DNA of 64,000 bases from Datnioides undecimradiatus (Eukaryota; Chordata; Actinopteri; Lobotiformes; Datnioididae): NCBI GenBank assembly GCA_008933995.1, contig WARS01000029.1:9929107-9993106 (forward strand), in the 5' to 3' direction. The translations under genes and the position numbers were made by a program. The notes beneath the pieces are model-generated. The model did not search any database, was not told the origin of the DNA, and saw only the letters and a program-made list of their open reading frames with translations. Shown piece by piece: positions 13,911 to 26,034 of the stretch. Within the stretch, counting starts at the first letter, position 1. Every line of letters starts with the position of its first letter.

Positions 13911-16900
13911 GTACCTCTGACATAAGGCGTTGCTTTCTAATCTTGTTACACTCAGTAAAAATGTATCAAAGAGGGAAAATAAAACGTTCCAAGATGTCAA
14001 GTTTGTTTAAGGTCAGTTATCAAACTTATTGGCTCATCACTAAGTTAGGTTGCTAAGGGGACAGTAAATTCACACATTTTATTTCAATTTATTTATTTTA
14101 TTTATTTGTCCCAAAGATTGTGTGCTGGCTTTTGAGGCCATGAGGCTGAGCCTAATTTTCCTTTAGCTTCCCTCTTGTGAAATACTCCAAATGGGTGTCC
14201 TCTGTGGGTCTACAAAAATATTTAAATGAGACAATCCGATAAGAATCAGTCAGCTCACTGACACACCTGATGCGTGAGGGGGAATCACAAATAACAGCTG
14301 CTTTACAGGACAACTTTTCAACTTTATGTTTAAGAGATCAAAAGGAGATTCAGTAATTCACTAACTGTAGTCAAAGCAGTAAGCTGAGGCAAAGTGGATA
14401 CACACAGGAGCAAACCATGTCACTTTATCACCACATATATAAAGGAATAGTAAAGGAACAAGCATTGCAGAGTAATGGTATCTGAAAGAGAATCTCTGGA
14501 TGAATTTTTCCATCAACCCCATTAATCACATTCCCTATACAGACTTGGTAATTTGAATACAACAAGGACAAAATCTTCTCACTGAGGTACTTTCAGCTTC
14601 CAGGTGAGTGTGCGGTCATTCATGACAGAGGTGCACTTACACACCCAAATACAGACACCTGACTCTATACAATCTCTTCTCTATTCACATCAGTGTTAAT
14701 ATAAGTGAATCCTGGGTGACTGTGTTGGTTGTTAATAGCTTTAGTCTTCTGACTGAGACACACACACACACACACACGCACACACTCCAGGTGACCTTTG
14801 GGTCAGTGTGCGGTTGGCTGTAACAGTGCGGATAGTGAAAAAATGTGTTTGAGAGGATGAACTACTCTCTCTCTCTGCCTGCAGCATGAAAACACATGCT
14901 CACAAACAGCAGCGGCTGGTTGACTGTTGTCTGTGGTCGCGGAGCGGTCAGTTGTGACAGACACATCGTATCCCCTCTGGCTGACCCTTGGCCACTTACA
15001 CAGACACATACATATGTATACACACTCACATACACACCCAACTGCGCTCAATGGACCATTCCCTTCTCCCTTTATCCAACCCCTGTCCCTTACTACAAAC
15101 CTGCCATACCATTCACCACTGCGCTAATGGCACAGAACAGCTAAAAGGCCATCTAAGAAAACACACTCCTCCACCTCTGCCAAAACACAGAACATCAGCT
15201 GCCGTCTCCAGTACATTCACATTTACATTCCATACGTTAGCAATCCACCACAACACTGTGAGCTGCCATACATAGATGCATAGATTGTAGTGAGGTATTG
15301 TTACCATGCCTTGCTATGAATTTTAAATGTTTTGGGCACAAGTGGGCCTGTTTTGTTTTAATTTAAAGAGTATCTCATACTGTTACAAAATTACCAAGTG
15401 GCAATTGACATTTTATTTTTAGAGCATATTTCATGTCAAGTTAACTCAGTGTGCTTCATGCTGGAAAACAAAATCTAAAAATATAGGTGGAAACATGAGA
15501 ACATAATTAATATATGCAACATAAATATAAGAGTATAAGCATCAGTAAAACGCAGAAGCTGAATCATTGAAACATGCATCCAGCATACATTAAACATGCC
15601 ACACAGCAGTAAAAAGCTCTAGAAGCCTGATAGCCTGAGAGGTCTGATTGGGTATTAAAATCACTCATTACTGATTTTGATTGATTATTGATTATTACAG
15701 ACATTACTAAAATGTTTTGGATTTGATTTTACAGTGCATTTACTTTTCAGATTCACTTTTTTCACATTTCAATGTGATATGATCCGTGCCAAATCACTGT
15801 TTTGTGATCATGTCATCTGCAACAGCTGTGTGATCTGCATCAGCATTCAAATGAAGTGGTCCCAGAGAAAGGACTAGAAGTGACTAAAAATTGTCTTTTT
15901 TTCATTATGGGGTGAAAAATGCCATTTTTGTCCAGACAGAGGGCTGAAATGGAGATGATTTAACTAAATGTAGACAAAACTGATTGGAGATGATTGTTAA
16001 AGTGATCATATCTCTTTGAAAATTATTTGCACAGGCCAGTGAAAATCTACTACCACACCTGGACCAAAAAAATATAAATCACATTGACCTATAGTATACT
16101 GAGTATACTGATTACAGTTAGTATATATACTGTAAGAATATCCAGGGAAAATGAACTTTTTTTTCATTTTGATGAAGAGCAATAACTGAGCTACTACAGC
16201 GAAATTAGTTATAGAATTACTGCTTTATTGTCCTAACAATCACCCCTAGAACCTACATCTTTACTGTTCTTGTTCCGTGAACATTTCTGACCTAAATCCT
16301 CCACTGCTGCCCAGTTTGCAGGGCTAACAGCTCTAATCAATGTGTTGCTATTCAATTAGGCCAACTATAGTGCTGTGTCATTCAGAGAATGGCTAATAAA
16401 GCCTAATTGTGGTGCAGAGATCCATAAAGTCACGCAGGTGAGGAGGCCAAGAGAGCTACTTTATGGGTTTAAAAGAGGGGATGGGGGTAGGCATTGTTCT
16501 CCCATGATAAGCCCCACTCCATTCTCTGTGTGTGTATGTTTACCTACCTCTCTGTGGAGGCCTGAAGGTATAATTTTTGGTGACATGTGTGTGTAAGTCT
16601 GTGTGTGTTTGCTTACCTCGCAGTGAGAGGCTGAAGATGTGGGTGATGTGCAGGTCACTTGTTCAATTTGACAGCTTGTGTGTCTGTATGTGCGTGCGTG
16701 TGTGCGTCTCTCTCTGTCCTGCTTTGTGTGCTTAGACTTAATGGAGAGCAAATACAAAGATCCTAACCATTAACTGTGCCATAATGTTTGGTCATGGAGA
16801 CACTAAGAAACATTACCCATGGCCAGTTCCTCCTTTTGACTGAAGGAATGTGGTCCTGGAAATATATGTTCTTTTTGTCTTTTCTTTTAATCTTACTAAA

Positions 16901-17071
16901 CCAAAACAGGAAGTCACATGGGAACATTTGGTGTTATAAGAAGGGGTTCTGCACTTTAATCCACCATTATCACTTGCTGTTGGTTGGAGTTGTGGGATTT
17001 CAAATCTATTTTGACAAATCTTAATTAGTCTTATTGCACAGACATATTGTATATCTTTGTTTGTGGCTTGT
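13911..17071. other. Noncoding DNA; candidate control patch near 16.3-16.5 kb
   Basis: No gene recognised. A short CA run lies at 14758-14784. A palindrome-rich patch lies at 16096-16137 (repeated AGTATACTG and AGTATATATACT). The interval 16310-16480 is free of simple repeats and contains paired CAATTAGGCCAA and CTAATAAAGCCTAATTG words suited to homeodomain proteins; it is a weak enhancer candidate. Confidence 0.45.
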
Positions 17072-17489
17072 TTTACACCTGAAAGACTGCATTGGTGCAT
17101 TTTACAGTGGACCTTAAACTTGAGCAGGGAACAGATATTAAATTATGGGTCAGACCCAATTTTCACGTCGAGGATCGTTACCAGAGATGAGAGCTGGGTC
17201 TTCAGTTACCACCCAGACACACACCAACACAATAACCTCCTCCCACCAACCATCCTCACTGGATTTGACTCCCTGCAAATTCTTCCTTCTCCCCTTGGCT
17301 TTCCCTGTGGAAAACAGTCCCAGTGGTTGGCAGTTTTGACACAGTGGCAGAGATACAGCGCAAATCACAGATGGTGCTTCACACGCATATAGAATATGAC
17401 AGGAAGCATCCCGAGCGAGGCAGATGTACGGGGAGCAGCGTAGTGCTACACAAAGTGATAACTTTGAAGGAGATGGTGTCCAAATTTGA
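17072..17489 (+). mobile_element. Degraded mariner-family transposase, 3' half
   Basis: This is a plain Tc1/mariner DNA-transposon fossil. The first frame gives TPERLHW, then LNLSREQILNYGSDP and IVTRDESWVFSYHPDT, matching the mariner block usually read as VTGDESWV-YDPET. The first catalytic Asp is kept (codon 17186-17188) while the Gly before it is Arg. A second frame carries LDLTPCKFFLLP (from about 17259), matching LAPCDFFLFP, with the third catalytic Asp replaced by Lys at 17277-17279. A third frame gives FDTVAEIQRKSQMVL (from 17335). The end reads NFEGDGVQI and stop at 17487-17489, the typical mariner C-terminus. The segment with the second catalytic Asp is missing and there are at least three frame changes, so it is dead. 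About 140 of some 350 codons remain. No terminal inverted repeats were found. Confidence 0.82.
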
Positions 17490-18029
17490 ATGAATAGCAA
17501 AAATAACCATAGCAACCACAGAAAACAGAAAGTAATGGGTTCACAGGATCAAACATTTGCTCTCAAAAATATACAAATGCAAAGTCTTATCACATTCATA
17601 TGGAGGCACTTTATAAATCCCACTTTATGGACTTACACAGACATAGGAGAAATTACTCTTAAATATTCAGTAACACTGTATCAGAAGTCTCATACCATCA
17701 AGGGCGCTCCCTTTTCTCTATTGTTTTTGGAGCAAGCTTCTTGGCGACCAAAGAACTACTTGAATCTTTTATTTCTTTGGCAGCAACTGCTCTCAGCACC
17801 TTTTGAAACCATACATGAGCTCTGGCAAAGAAGTGACAACTTTATGAGAATTTAAAATTGAACAGGTACAGTAAAACCAATTACAGGTATTTCTAGGGCA
17901 GAATGAATAATTTAAACCATAAATGTATGCATTGATACACATTGATACCTCTCTAGATTGGAACCCAAGATTTCGAGATGCTTATGTGATGCTTTAATAA
18001 GATGTATATTTTCTCCATAGTTCAGCTTT
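17490..18029. other. Noncoding DNA after the mariner relic
   Basis: AT-rich unique sequence. No gene, clear inverted repeat or TA-flanked mariner end was identified. Confidence 0.4.
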
Positions 18030-18115
18030 CTGGTTTGGCAGCAGCTGATCTGTACATTAGAGGAAGTCTCTGTAACCTGAAGATCAGCAGTTTGATACCT
18101 TTTACCATGTCCAAA
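18030..18115 (+). mobile_element. Possible decayed tRNA-derived SINE head
   Basis: TGTAACCTGAAGATCAGCAG followed by TTTGATACC resembles the part of common fish SINEs that reads GTAACCGAAAGGTTGGTGG then TTCAATTCC, which is the RNA polymerase III B-box zone. It is followed by a CATGTCCAA word also seen in those SINEs. The A box and the tail are not clear. Similarity is judged by eye only. Confidence 0.33.
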
Positions 18116-18369
18116 CAGCCATACTTAATGTTTTGTTGAATTGTCTCTGATCATACTCTTAAATCCTCCCTACCTCACACTGGATGAGACTGTCAGCTGA
18201 ATGTCTGAAGTGAAAAATGTTACGTTCCTCACTAAAACTAATGCAGTCTTTTTACAGTCTGACATGAGGAATGGAGAGAGGAGGTTGGCCAGCAAGTTTT
18301 CTGACAGAAGTTTGGAAAGACGGAGAGTTGAGATGTGGGTTCATTTTATCTGGATGGAGTTTCCGCTGC

Positions 18370-18905
18370 ATTGAATCATTTAGTCGGCCAGGAAGTCAGT
18401 CAGTCGCCAGTTGGTGAGGCAGCCATTGAGTTCACAGTTTGTCTGTCAGTTGATTGGCCAGTCCAGCCATCCAGATTCAGTCAATCAGGCAATAGTTAGG
18501 GAGATGACCAGTTAGCCATTGGTCCAGACGGCCAAGCAACTAGCCAAGAAGCTGGTAAATCATTTCCACACCAGATGGTTATTGAGTTATTATCATGCTA
18601 TGGCTGGCTGGCAGCTTGGTAGCTAGCTAACTGAGTTTACTCACCATTCAGTCAAGTGATGAGCTAACCAGTAAGTCGTCCAGTTTGTTGGTGAGTCAGA
18701 CATCCAAAGCCAGTCAGTGGTGTGTTACTCTATCTAACATCCAACCATGGCTCTGTGTGCTCGGCATTTGTGGCATGGGACAATTACTCTGTTAGACAAC
18801 CAGGTTATTCCACCAACTATACAGCCAGTCAGTCATAGGGTCAACCATCGGTCAACCATCAGTCAGCTAGTTAATGAGTTGGTGAGTCAGTCACCAGCCT
18901 GTCTT
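18370..18905. repeat. Cryptically simple CAGT/GCCA-rich tract
   Basis: Over about 535 bp the words CAGT, CCAG, GCCA, AGTCAG and GTCAACCATC recur far more than expected without forming a clean tandem array. Examples are GGAAGTCAGTCAGTCGCCAG, GAGTCAGTCACCAGCC and the doubled GGTCAACCATC. It looks like an old (CAGT)n/(CCAG)n array broken up by substitutions. No protein function is likely. Confidence 0.6.
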
Positions 18906-21900
18906 GTTGGAGTCAAAACAGCCATGTAGGCCTTTGTATATTTCAGTTGTACAGGCCAATGTGTTGACAACAAGACAGAAAGAGAAGAATCAAGTTTAAG
19001 CTGCACAGTATATACATATAGCACAGTGCAGTATGTCCACGTGTGTACTTCACTGTGGACCACCCGTAGGCCTTAAGCGTCTCTGGGCGAGGCCTGGACC
19101 TGGATTAATTATGGTTCCTGTATGAGGTGGTTTTGTGGCAGGTTTGGGGTGGGGGTGGGGATTGGGGATGTTACACCTGTGAACGCCGTCACTGCAAACC
19201 TCAAGCCAGCTCCCTGACATGGGGTGGTAGGTATGTTGGCCAGGGTGAAAATGAGTCCCAGCTTTCCTTGTTCAGGCCCAAGGGGGAAATCTCACACATA
19301 TGGTTCATATACTCATTTGTCGAGAAGTGAAGAAACATCAAGAAAGAAATCCAGATATGTTTTAAGGAATGAGAAAATTCTAGCTTTCCAGCTGGATAGG
19401 GAAGTGAGAGCAATTTTCTGAGAAATGCAGTCCCCTGTTGCGGAGATATATAAGAGCTGCCCTTTACTGGGACCCCAGCAGATATAAATGGTGCTTCAAT
19501 CTCGTCTCCCAGGCAGTGGGTCTTCGGGCGTTACTGAGGGTTTGAGGCGTTTTACCTCATGCCGATACCGATAAATCTGTCACCTGGTAGAATCCGTCTC
19601 TGGGCCCCCAGTTGGAGGGAACAAATTGTGGCTTTGAGTTGGAGGGGGGAGTGCAAAAGCAGGAGGAAGAGGAAAGGGCAGAGGGAACGAGGAAAAGAGA
19701 GTTAAAGAGAGCAGGAGAGAGGGAGAAAGAAGTGACCTGTCAGCCCAGGCCATTCATCATCTGGACAAAATGGTCGCCTTCGTCCTTTTCCGCTGACCAG
19801 CCAAAACACCCTGTGGTAAGCAAGTTTTAAGGTGACGTGTAAGTGTGTGTCGTAGTGGTTTTTTTTCATGTTTGCTACCTTTCTTTGACCTCATCAATAT
19901 TGCTAACATATCCTTGATTTGCTTTTCTTGCAAATGCAAAAAGAGAGCAGGATTTCCATGCTTCCTGTTTTCATCTGGCAAAGTGTGGATAGGTTGGCTG
20001 TTGCTTCTACTCCCATGGCATCAGTATAGCACACCATGGTTTAAAAATGAGATGAGGTCATTGAAGGCTGGCACTAATACAGAGTCAGAAAAGTCGTGTG
20101 TGGTATTTATAGAGTGTGGTGAGACAGCTTCTCTGGTCATTCTTAATTATTATTTTTTTTTTTGTGTACAGCAGCAGGCCCCATCATCTGACGTTGTACA
20201 GTTGTGTGTAGCTATTAAAAGTTGGCATGCTGCAGACCACATTAATGAGGACCTCCAGTTGGAGTGGTCAGGTAGAGTCGGGCCTGTGGTGGCCAGGAAG
20301 CTGACAGCTTGGTCCTCTGGAGAAAATGGTGAGCCAGTTTGGGTTTGGCAACGCTGTATGTGCGTGTGTGTTGAAGGGAGATTGTTCATACTGTACGTTC
20401 TAATGTAGAGACACAGAGCACATACAGATGAATGTGCACAAATACAAACCTGGATACAATTTTGCAAGTGAACACAAAAGCCACCTTTATCAGACAGATC
20501 CAAACACCAAGCCCATTTTCTTATACACATGAACAAATACAAGGGGACTCATTTGAACCCTTTAAACCCTTCACAGTTAGGCTTGTCAAAGGTCTCATTA
20601 TGTGTACCATTAATCAGGTTGAACAACATGTCATCTGACGTGTCTTAAGGCAAAAGTTTTCTTTCCTCGTACGAATGGCAGCTGTTCAAGGAGGGATTAA
20701 AAAACCAAAACCATACAAATCCGCTGTCTCAGTGCAGGGTCAAGGCACAATGGACTGCACAAATGGTGAAAAGGGGTCAGAGTGTTTCAAACAGTCTCTC
20801 CCTAAAGGCACAATGGTTTTGCACTCTGTCTTACACATGAAAAGTAACAGAAAAAGTTGTGTGAATCGATAAAATAACAGACCTTGAGAGAGAGACGTTA
20901 AAATCCTGCTTTACATTCTTTGTTGCACATCTAGGCAATTGCAGAGTGAAGTGGACGTTTGCCAGATTGTCGGTGTACAAATGTTGTACAAAACTTCTGA
21001 TGTCACAACCCCATTCACTTCACATGTATTGCTGTTTGTGCATCCAAGAGGCATTTGAGGTGGAGTGAAATCTGCAAAAGGGTGTTTTATTTTGAAAACT
21101 GACTGTATACTCTATGCTGTTCCTGAGTTTAACTCCCTAATCAGTGCTTCAGGATATAACTGAATCCTGTCTTTCTGCTGCACCATTTTCTACCAAACTG
21201 AATTTTACCAACCCTGTAAGGTGTCTCAGTATAACTAAATTTTCATGTCAAGTATGTTTAAAACTTTTAGAGAGAAAGTTTTACTCATGCTGATGTATCT
21301 TCTATAATTTTTTGGTCCTGCATTGTCTTGCACAGAAAAGCAAGTGGATTGGAAAAGATTGTACAATACAGAACGTCTGCATAACCTAAAAGCAAACCAT
21401 CAGAACTGCATAGACTTCCAAACAATATGCAATAGATCTCCACATTCATGTACAGCGTTTAATGACTGATGGGCTGCAGTGATGGCCTGTCAATAAGGAG
21501 CATGGGCAGGAAATAAAGAGACCGCCCCTTCCCCAATCGGCAGCAACATAAAGAGAGGTGGGGTGGTGGCGAGGGTGGGGTGAGGAGATAGATCATAGTA
21601 ACAGCCAATAATAAATGGATCATGCTTCTATGTTTTTAAAGCCAGTGGCAGCTGTATTGAATGGGAAACCTTGTGTGGGGGAGAAAATAGAGGTTTATTG
21701 ATCAGAGACAGCATGTTGGGTGGAGTGGTTGGGGGGTGTGTGAGGGGGTTTGAGGCCCGTCGACCTCCAGGAAAATGATGTTCTCTCTGAGTTTTCTATT
21801 TCATAGACATCCGAACCCCCACCCCTCTACACACCCTTCAAGTCACTTATCCCACAGCTTTGTTCGCTCCCAACACACACACACGCGCAAACACTTACCG

Positions 21901-22794
21901 TTTTTTGACTAGATGGGTGGATAATGAAGAGGCCTTTAGGCTGCGGCCACATAGAGACACGGCAGCACTCGTCTCGGATGTTTGTTTGTGTTAAAGGTGA
22001 GGTCCAGTGGGGATATTTTTGCACCCAACTTATTTTTCTTGTGGTCATTCAGAGTGCTGCAGAGTACAGCAGTAAGTGAAAACTTCCATAGTGAGAAAAG
22101 GGAATTGTTATCTTGCTGCAGTCTCCCTCCAACATTGCTCTCTATGCAGAAAAACACATTTTGCTTTGGATCAACTTTCTAAGAAGTTAATATGTATGTA
22201 TGTATTTACATACAACCATGGACACGCTGTTATCTGTATCTTACATAACGACTAATCCTTCAGGGCTGATCCATTGAACCATTGCACTACTGTTACAGTG
22301 CCTGTTACATTCCTATTGCTGTACAAATTTCACTCATTATTTGGCCTGACCAAAATACTGTAAGTGGGCAGACAAACTAGATTCAAGTCTAACACTTACT
22401 CCAGTACATTTGATTAAAAAAAACTTTAGGCGCCACTCTCTCTCCATAAAACATTTGACACACTGATGGTGTGGTGGCGATTTGATTTGCAGAAATGTAG
22501 GTATTTATTTTCTCAGTTGCCCTCGCCAAGCTTGAATTCCGAAAAGGATTTTCTCTCATTTGTCTCTTCTTTCTTTTCCTGGTATTATTTTTTGATCCCT
22601 TTCTTTTCTTGCTCACTCCAAACCCCAGTCGCATGCAGACTGGGTCGCCGACCAATTTAAACAGCGAGGTTTTCGGCAGCTAAACGCCGGCTAGCAGGAG
22701 TGCTGTGGTCTCTGCAGTACTTTGTCTGTGGCCACACAATTAAGGATTTAGGTGTGGCGATAGGAAGAATGTGGAAATCGGATCCTGGCAGCCC
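18906..22794. other. Noncoding DNA with two enhancer-like patches
   Basis: No gene recognised. The patch 19430-19620 is repeat-free with TATATAAG, AGATATAAATGG and several CpGs. A purine-rich run lies at 19640-19735. The patch 21480-21760 contains CAATAAGG, AATAAATGGATC, TTTATTGATC and AGATAGATC words (CDX/HOX and GATA-like) and GC-rich spacers. Short (ATGT)n repeats are at 22189-22206. The 187-codon open stretch at 19845-20408 has low-complexity sequence, no domain and no splice context, so it is not called. Confidence 0.45.
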
Positions 22795-23070
22795 ACACCC
22801 TTGTAACTCTCTGTTTCCTTCTTGCCCTTTTTCTCTTACTCTACCACGTTCCTCCTGTCTTTTCTTGTCTTTGTAAGTCTCCATCTCTCCTTGGCTTTTA
22901 CCTTCCCTCTCTTTATTTTTTAGGTATCTGTCCGTCTCCGCCTCCTTCCTCTACTCATCTACTCTGTCTCTCTCTTAATCTCCTTTTCCTCTCAAATGAA
23001 ATTTCTTCTCCTTACCTTCCTCTATTTCCTCTCTTGTTTCAGAATGTCTTTCTTTCCTCCAATACAAACC
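22795..23070. repeat. Polypyrimidine-rich tract
   Basis: About 275 bp of mostly C and T on the plus strand (CTTTTTCTCTTACTC, CTCTTTCTTTCC and the like). It is a degraded simple sequence with strong strand bias, able in principle to adopt non-B structures; none is shown. Confidence 0.6.
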
Positions 23071-23682
23071 CCCGACTTTACTCTCGCAGCCTCTTCCTGT
23101 CTCAGCTGCACATTGAACCCACAACTCCACTCATCTGTCTGGAACAAACTGTTAGGTTTTCCTCTTTTCTTCCGCTTCCTCTCCCCACAGACACCGAACC
23201 TGGAGAGAGAGAGAAAGAGGAAGGATGTGGTGGGAGAGAGAAAAGAGAGAGTTGTAAGTAAAGGTGGACTGCATACATTTTAGGTGGAGAGAAGGACAAA
23301 TGTAGACATAGTTGCTTTTAAAATGTTTAACTTGAGCAATTTCATTCTGCAGGATGACATATCAAGTTTATTTAAAAATAGTTTAGTTGAATCAACTCAC
23401 TTGCTGGTTACTGGTTTTAATAACATGTCGATTTTTGGGGGGTTGATTGATTGCAGGTTGTTTCAATGCACTTGCTCGGAGATTAAAGTTAGGGCTCTTT
23501 GAATGTTTCTTCTTTCAAGGTTTAATTTCATATATCCTGAGGTAATGGCTGCCAAGTCTGGCTGCAACATAAAATCGCTTGCCAGATTCGTCATTTCTTT
23601 GCCATGTGAAAGGAAGGGAGTGAATATTTATAAAGTGTATTTGTGTAAAAGTCTTTCTCTTTGATGTGCCCTATCTTACCAA

Positions 23683-23684
<2 letters not shown>
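23071..23684. other. Noncoding DNA
   Basis: A purine-rich run follows at 23203-23255 (GAGAGAGAGAAAGAGGAAGG). Otherwise this is unique AT-rich sequence with nothing recognisable. Confidence 0.45.

Positions 23685-23732
<48 letters not shown>
23685..23732. repeat. (AC)24 microsatellite
   Basis: Perfect AC run of 48 bp. Confidence 0.97.
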
Positions 23733-23737
<5 letters not shown>

Positions 23738-25845
23738 GACACAATATAACATGCCATCTGTAACCTGTGCAACAGCAATGGGAACCTATCCATCAAAGAG
23801 GACCTCATTGGGGCCTTCCTGTTACAGGTTTTCTTTTGTGTTCACCACAGAGTCACCCCGTTTTTAAACGGATGCAGGTTGCTTATTTAAACTTATGATA
23901 GCACGTGCTCCAAGACACTCACAGTGACATAGGTTAGACATATAAATGAAGGAATAAACATAAAGTGTCCTAAAGGAATGGACCACCATCTTTCTTTCAC
24001 CAGAATCCCCATATGGTGACTCGAGGACAGTGGTGAGTTGTATCTGCGTTTGAATTTAAAATCTCCCACAGGTCATTAGAGGTAATGCTGTTATTGCAAA
24101 AGTTGCAGGATGTGATTAGATAGGGGATGTCATCATGTACCCTTACTCACAATTATACCACGTGACAATAACAGAGTGGTACAAATACACAAGCACAACC
24201 TCACAGGCACACACACACACAGGCCATAACTTGAAACCTCACAGAAACTGCACATCCCAAATTCATCACCTGCTGACAAATGCTGCCTCGAAGAAGCATT
24301 TCCAACAAAAAATCCAGCATGGACCAAACAAACTGCTTCAGCTTCAACTTATCAAACACAACAAGACCATTCTGCCTTTTGACCCATAAACTTTCCCCAT
24401 TATCCCCCACACTGTCACCAACTTATGATCCATGCTCCATAAAAGCCCTTCATTCATCACCTCCAATTAAATCAATTATCATTCCTGGGATCGGATCCCG
24501 ACAAATCACAACGGTCGATGGCCAGGTAGGCTCGGGCCAGCGGGGGCATTCGGACAGGCAAAATGAGACAGCGGACAGATAGAGTCATCCTTCATGCTAA
24601 GTGGGATTGTCCTGACGCAGGCTGAGATAGACCCCGAGGTGTAATGGACCTCTTTGCCTTGACTTCCTCTGGCCTCACCGACTGTGTAGGGTGGAAAGCA
24701 GGCCTGGGTCAAACAGCGGCTGAATAGTTTTTATCCAAAGTGAAATAGCTGCCATTTTAAAATTACAAAATGATTGATGGCACAAATCTTAAAATGTGCA
24801 TTCATTTTTAAAGCTGCTGTATTAACTTTTCATATTAGATGGCAAAGCAAACAGGACATATTCATAATACTCTTTGTCTGTCTTTGGGTATATGCCTTCT
24901 GCCTAAGTGTCCCCCCACCATCCTCCTGACATGGGCATTTCAATGATGCTGGGAATGTTTTGGGTGTAAACCATTTGTCGTGACAACTGAGGTGATGCCA
25001 GCAGTTTCGGAGCAGGGAAGTCATTCTAAAAACAATGAATAAATAATAAAAGAGGAACACCTCCCAGAGAAGTGGAATAGATTAAGTCAGGCAGATAAAC
25101 TTGTGATTTTTGGTCAGAAAGATCAGAAGAAAGATTTTACTGATGTATTCACTGCTGTATTTACAAAGTATCCCTTTGAACATTAATGGGTATATTTCTG
25201 ATTTTAAAGAACTCTGTTGATTCATGACTGCACTAAACCTTTCCTGCAACCTAGTCCATAATGCCTTAATAGGCAAAGTAACCAGATGTTTTAATGTAAG
25301 ATTAAAGGGTATAGTATCTTTTAATCTTTTTATTATTTAACAAATCTCTTTTGCACTCAAATCTGGGCAGGTGGTCCTCAAAAGGTAAAATTCATTCATT
25401 TGAACCAACATTGAAATTACTTTTTGTTGGCTAAAACATTAGCCAACAAACATTTAGTAATAAACATATTCTTGCAAAAGCCACAAATCCCAGTTACTGT
25501 AGCCTGTTCTGTAGCTATGGTTGCTCCACCTTATAGCTCTGGTGAGCCAAAAGCTGGAGCCTTACTAGTGATCATGGTGATCAGGCTGGTTGATGCAAAG
25601 TGCATCATTACTAGTGAGCCAAGACCAAGTGCAGGAATGTCACAGCAGACATCAGATGAAAAACTGTGAATTCTGAAAACCCTGAAATACAGAGAATTTT
25701 ATCTGGTTGGCTTAATCAGCATTCTGTGAACTCCTCTGGCATGAGTTATAACGTAATGGACTAAACTATAGCTTTAAAGTTAGGTAAGGGAAAGACTATC
25801 TTATGGTTAGGGGAAGATTGCAATATTAAAAACCTATTACTGATG
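23733..25845. other. Noncoding DNA; candidate control patch 24.46-24.72 kb
   Basis: No gene. The interval 24460-24720 stands out for higher GC, several CpGs and sites such as CAATTAAATCAATTATC, GACAAATCACAA and AGATAGAGTC, with no simple repeat. It is a weak enhancer candidate; conservation is untested. Confidence 0.4.
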
Positions 25846-25893
25846 GGTGGATGACTTTTACTGTGTAAAAGGTGGATGACTTTTACTGTGTAA
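25846..25893. repeat. Two-copy tandem duplication, 25-bp period
   Basis: GGTGGATGACTTTTACTGTG plus TAA occurs at 25846-25868 and again at 25871-25893 without a mismatch. It is therefore a recent local duplication. Confidence 0.95.
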
Positions 25894-26034
25894 CACTTAA
25901 GCATGGCCACATGCAGGCAACCATGTATTTTTACTGCAGGATGGCAGTGCTTAAAAACACGAGTAGCAATGCAAAATTAAAAAAAAAAAGACTAATCTGG
26001 TTTAAGGTCATAATCTATCAAACCACTTAAACAT

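Noticed and set aside
19845-20408. 187-codon open stretch on the plus strand, the longest in the window.
   Set aside because: Cysteine- and phenylalanine-rich sequence of no known family, running through a T13-like run; no exon signals.
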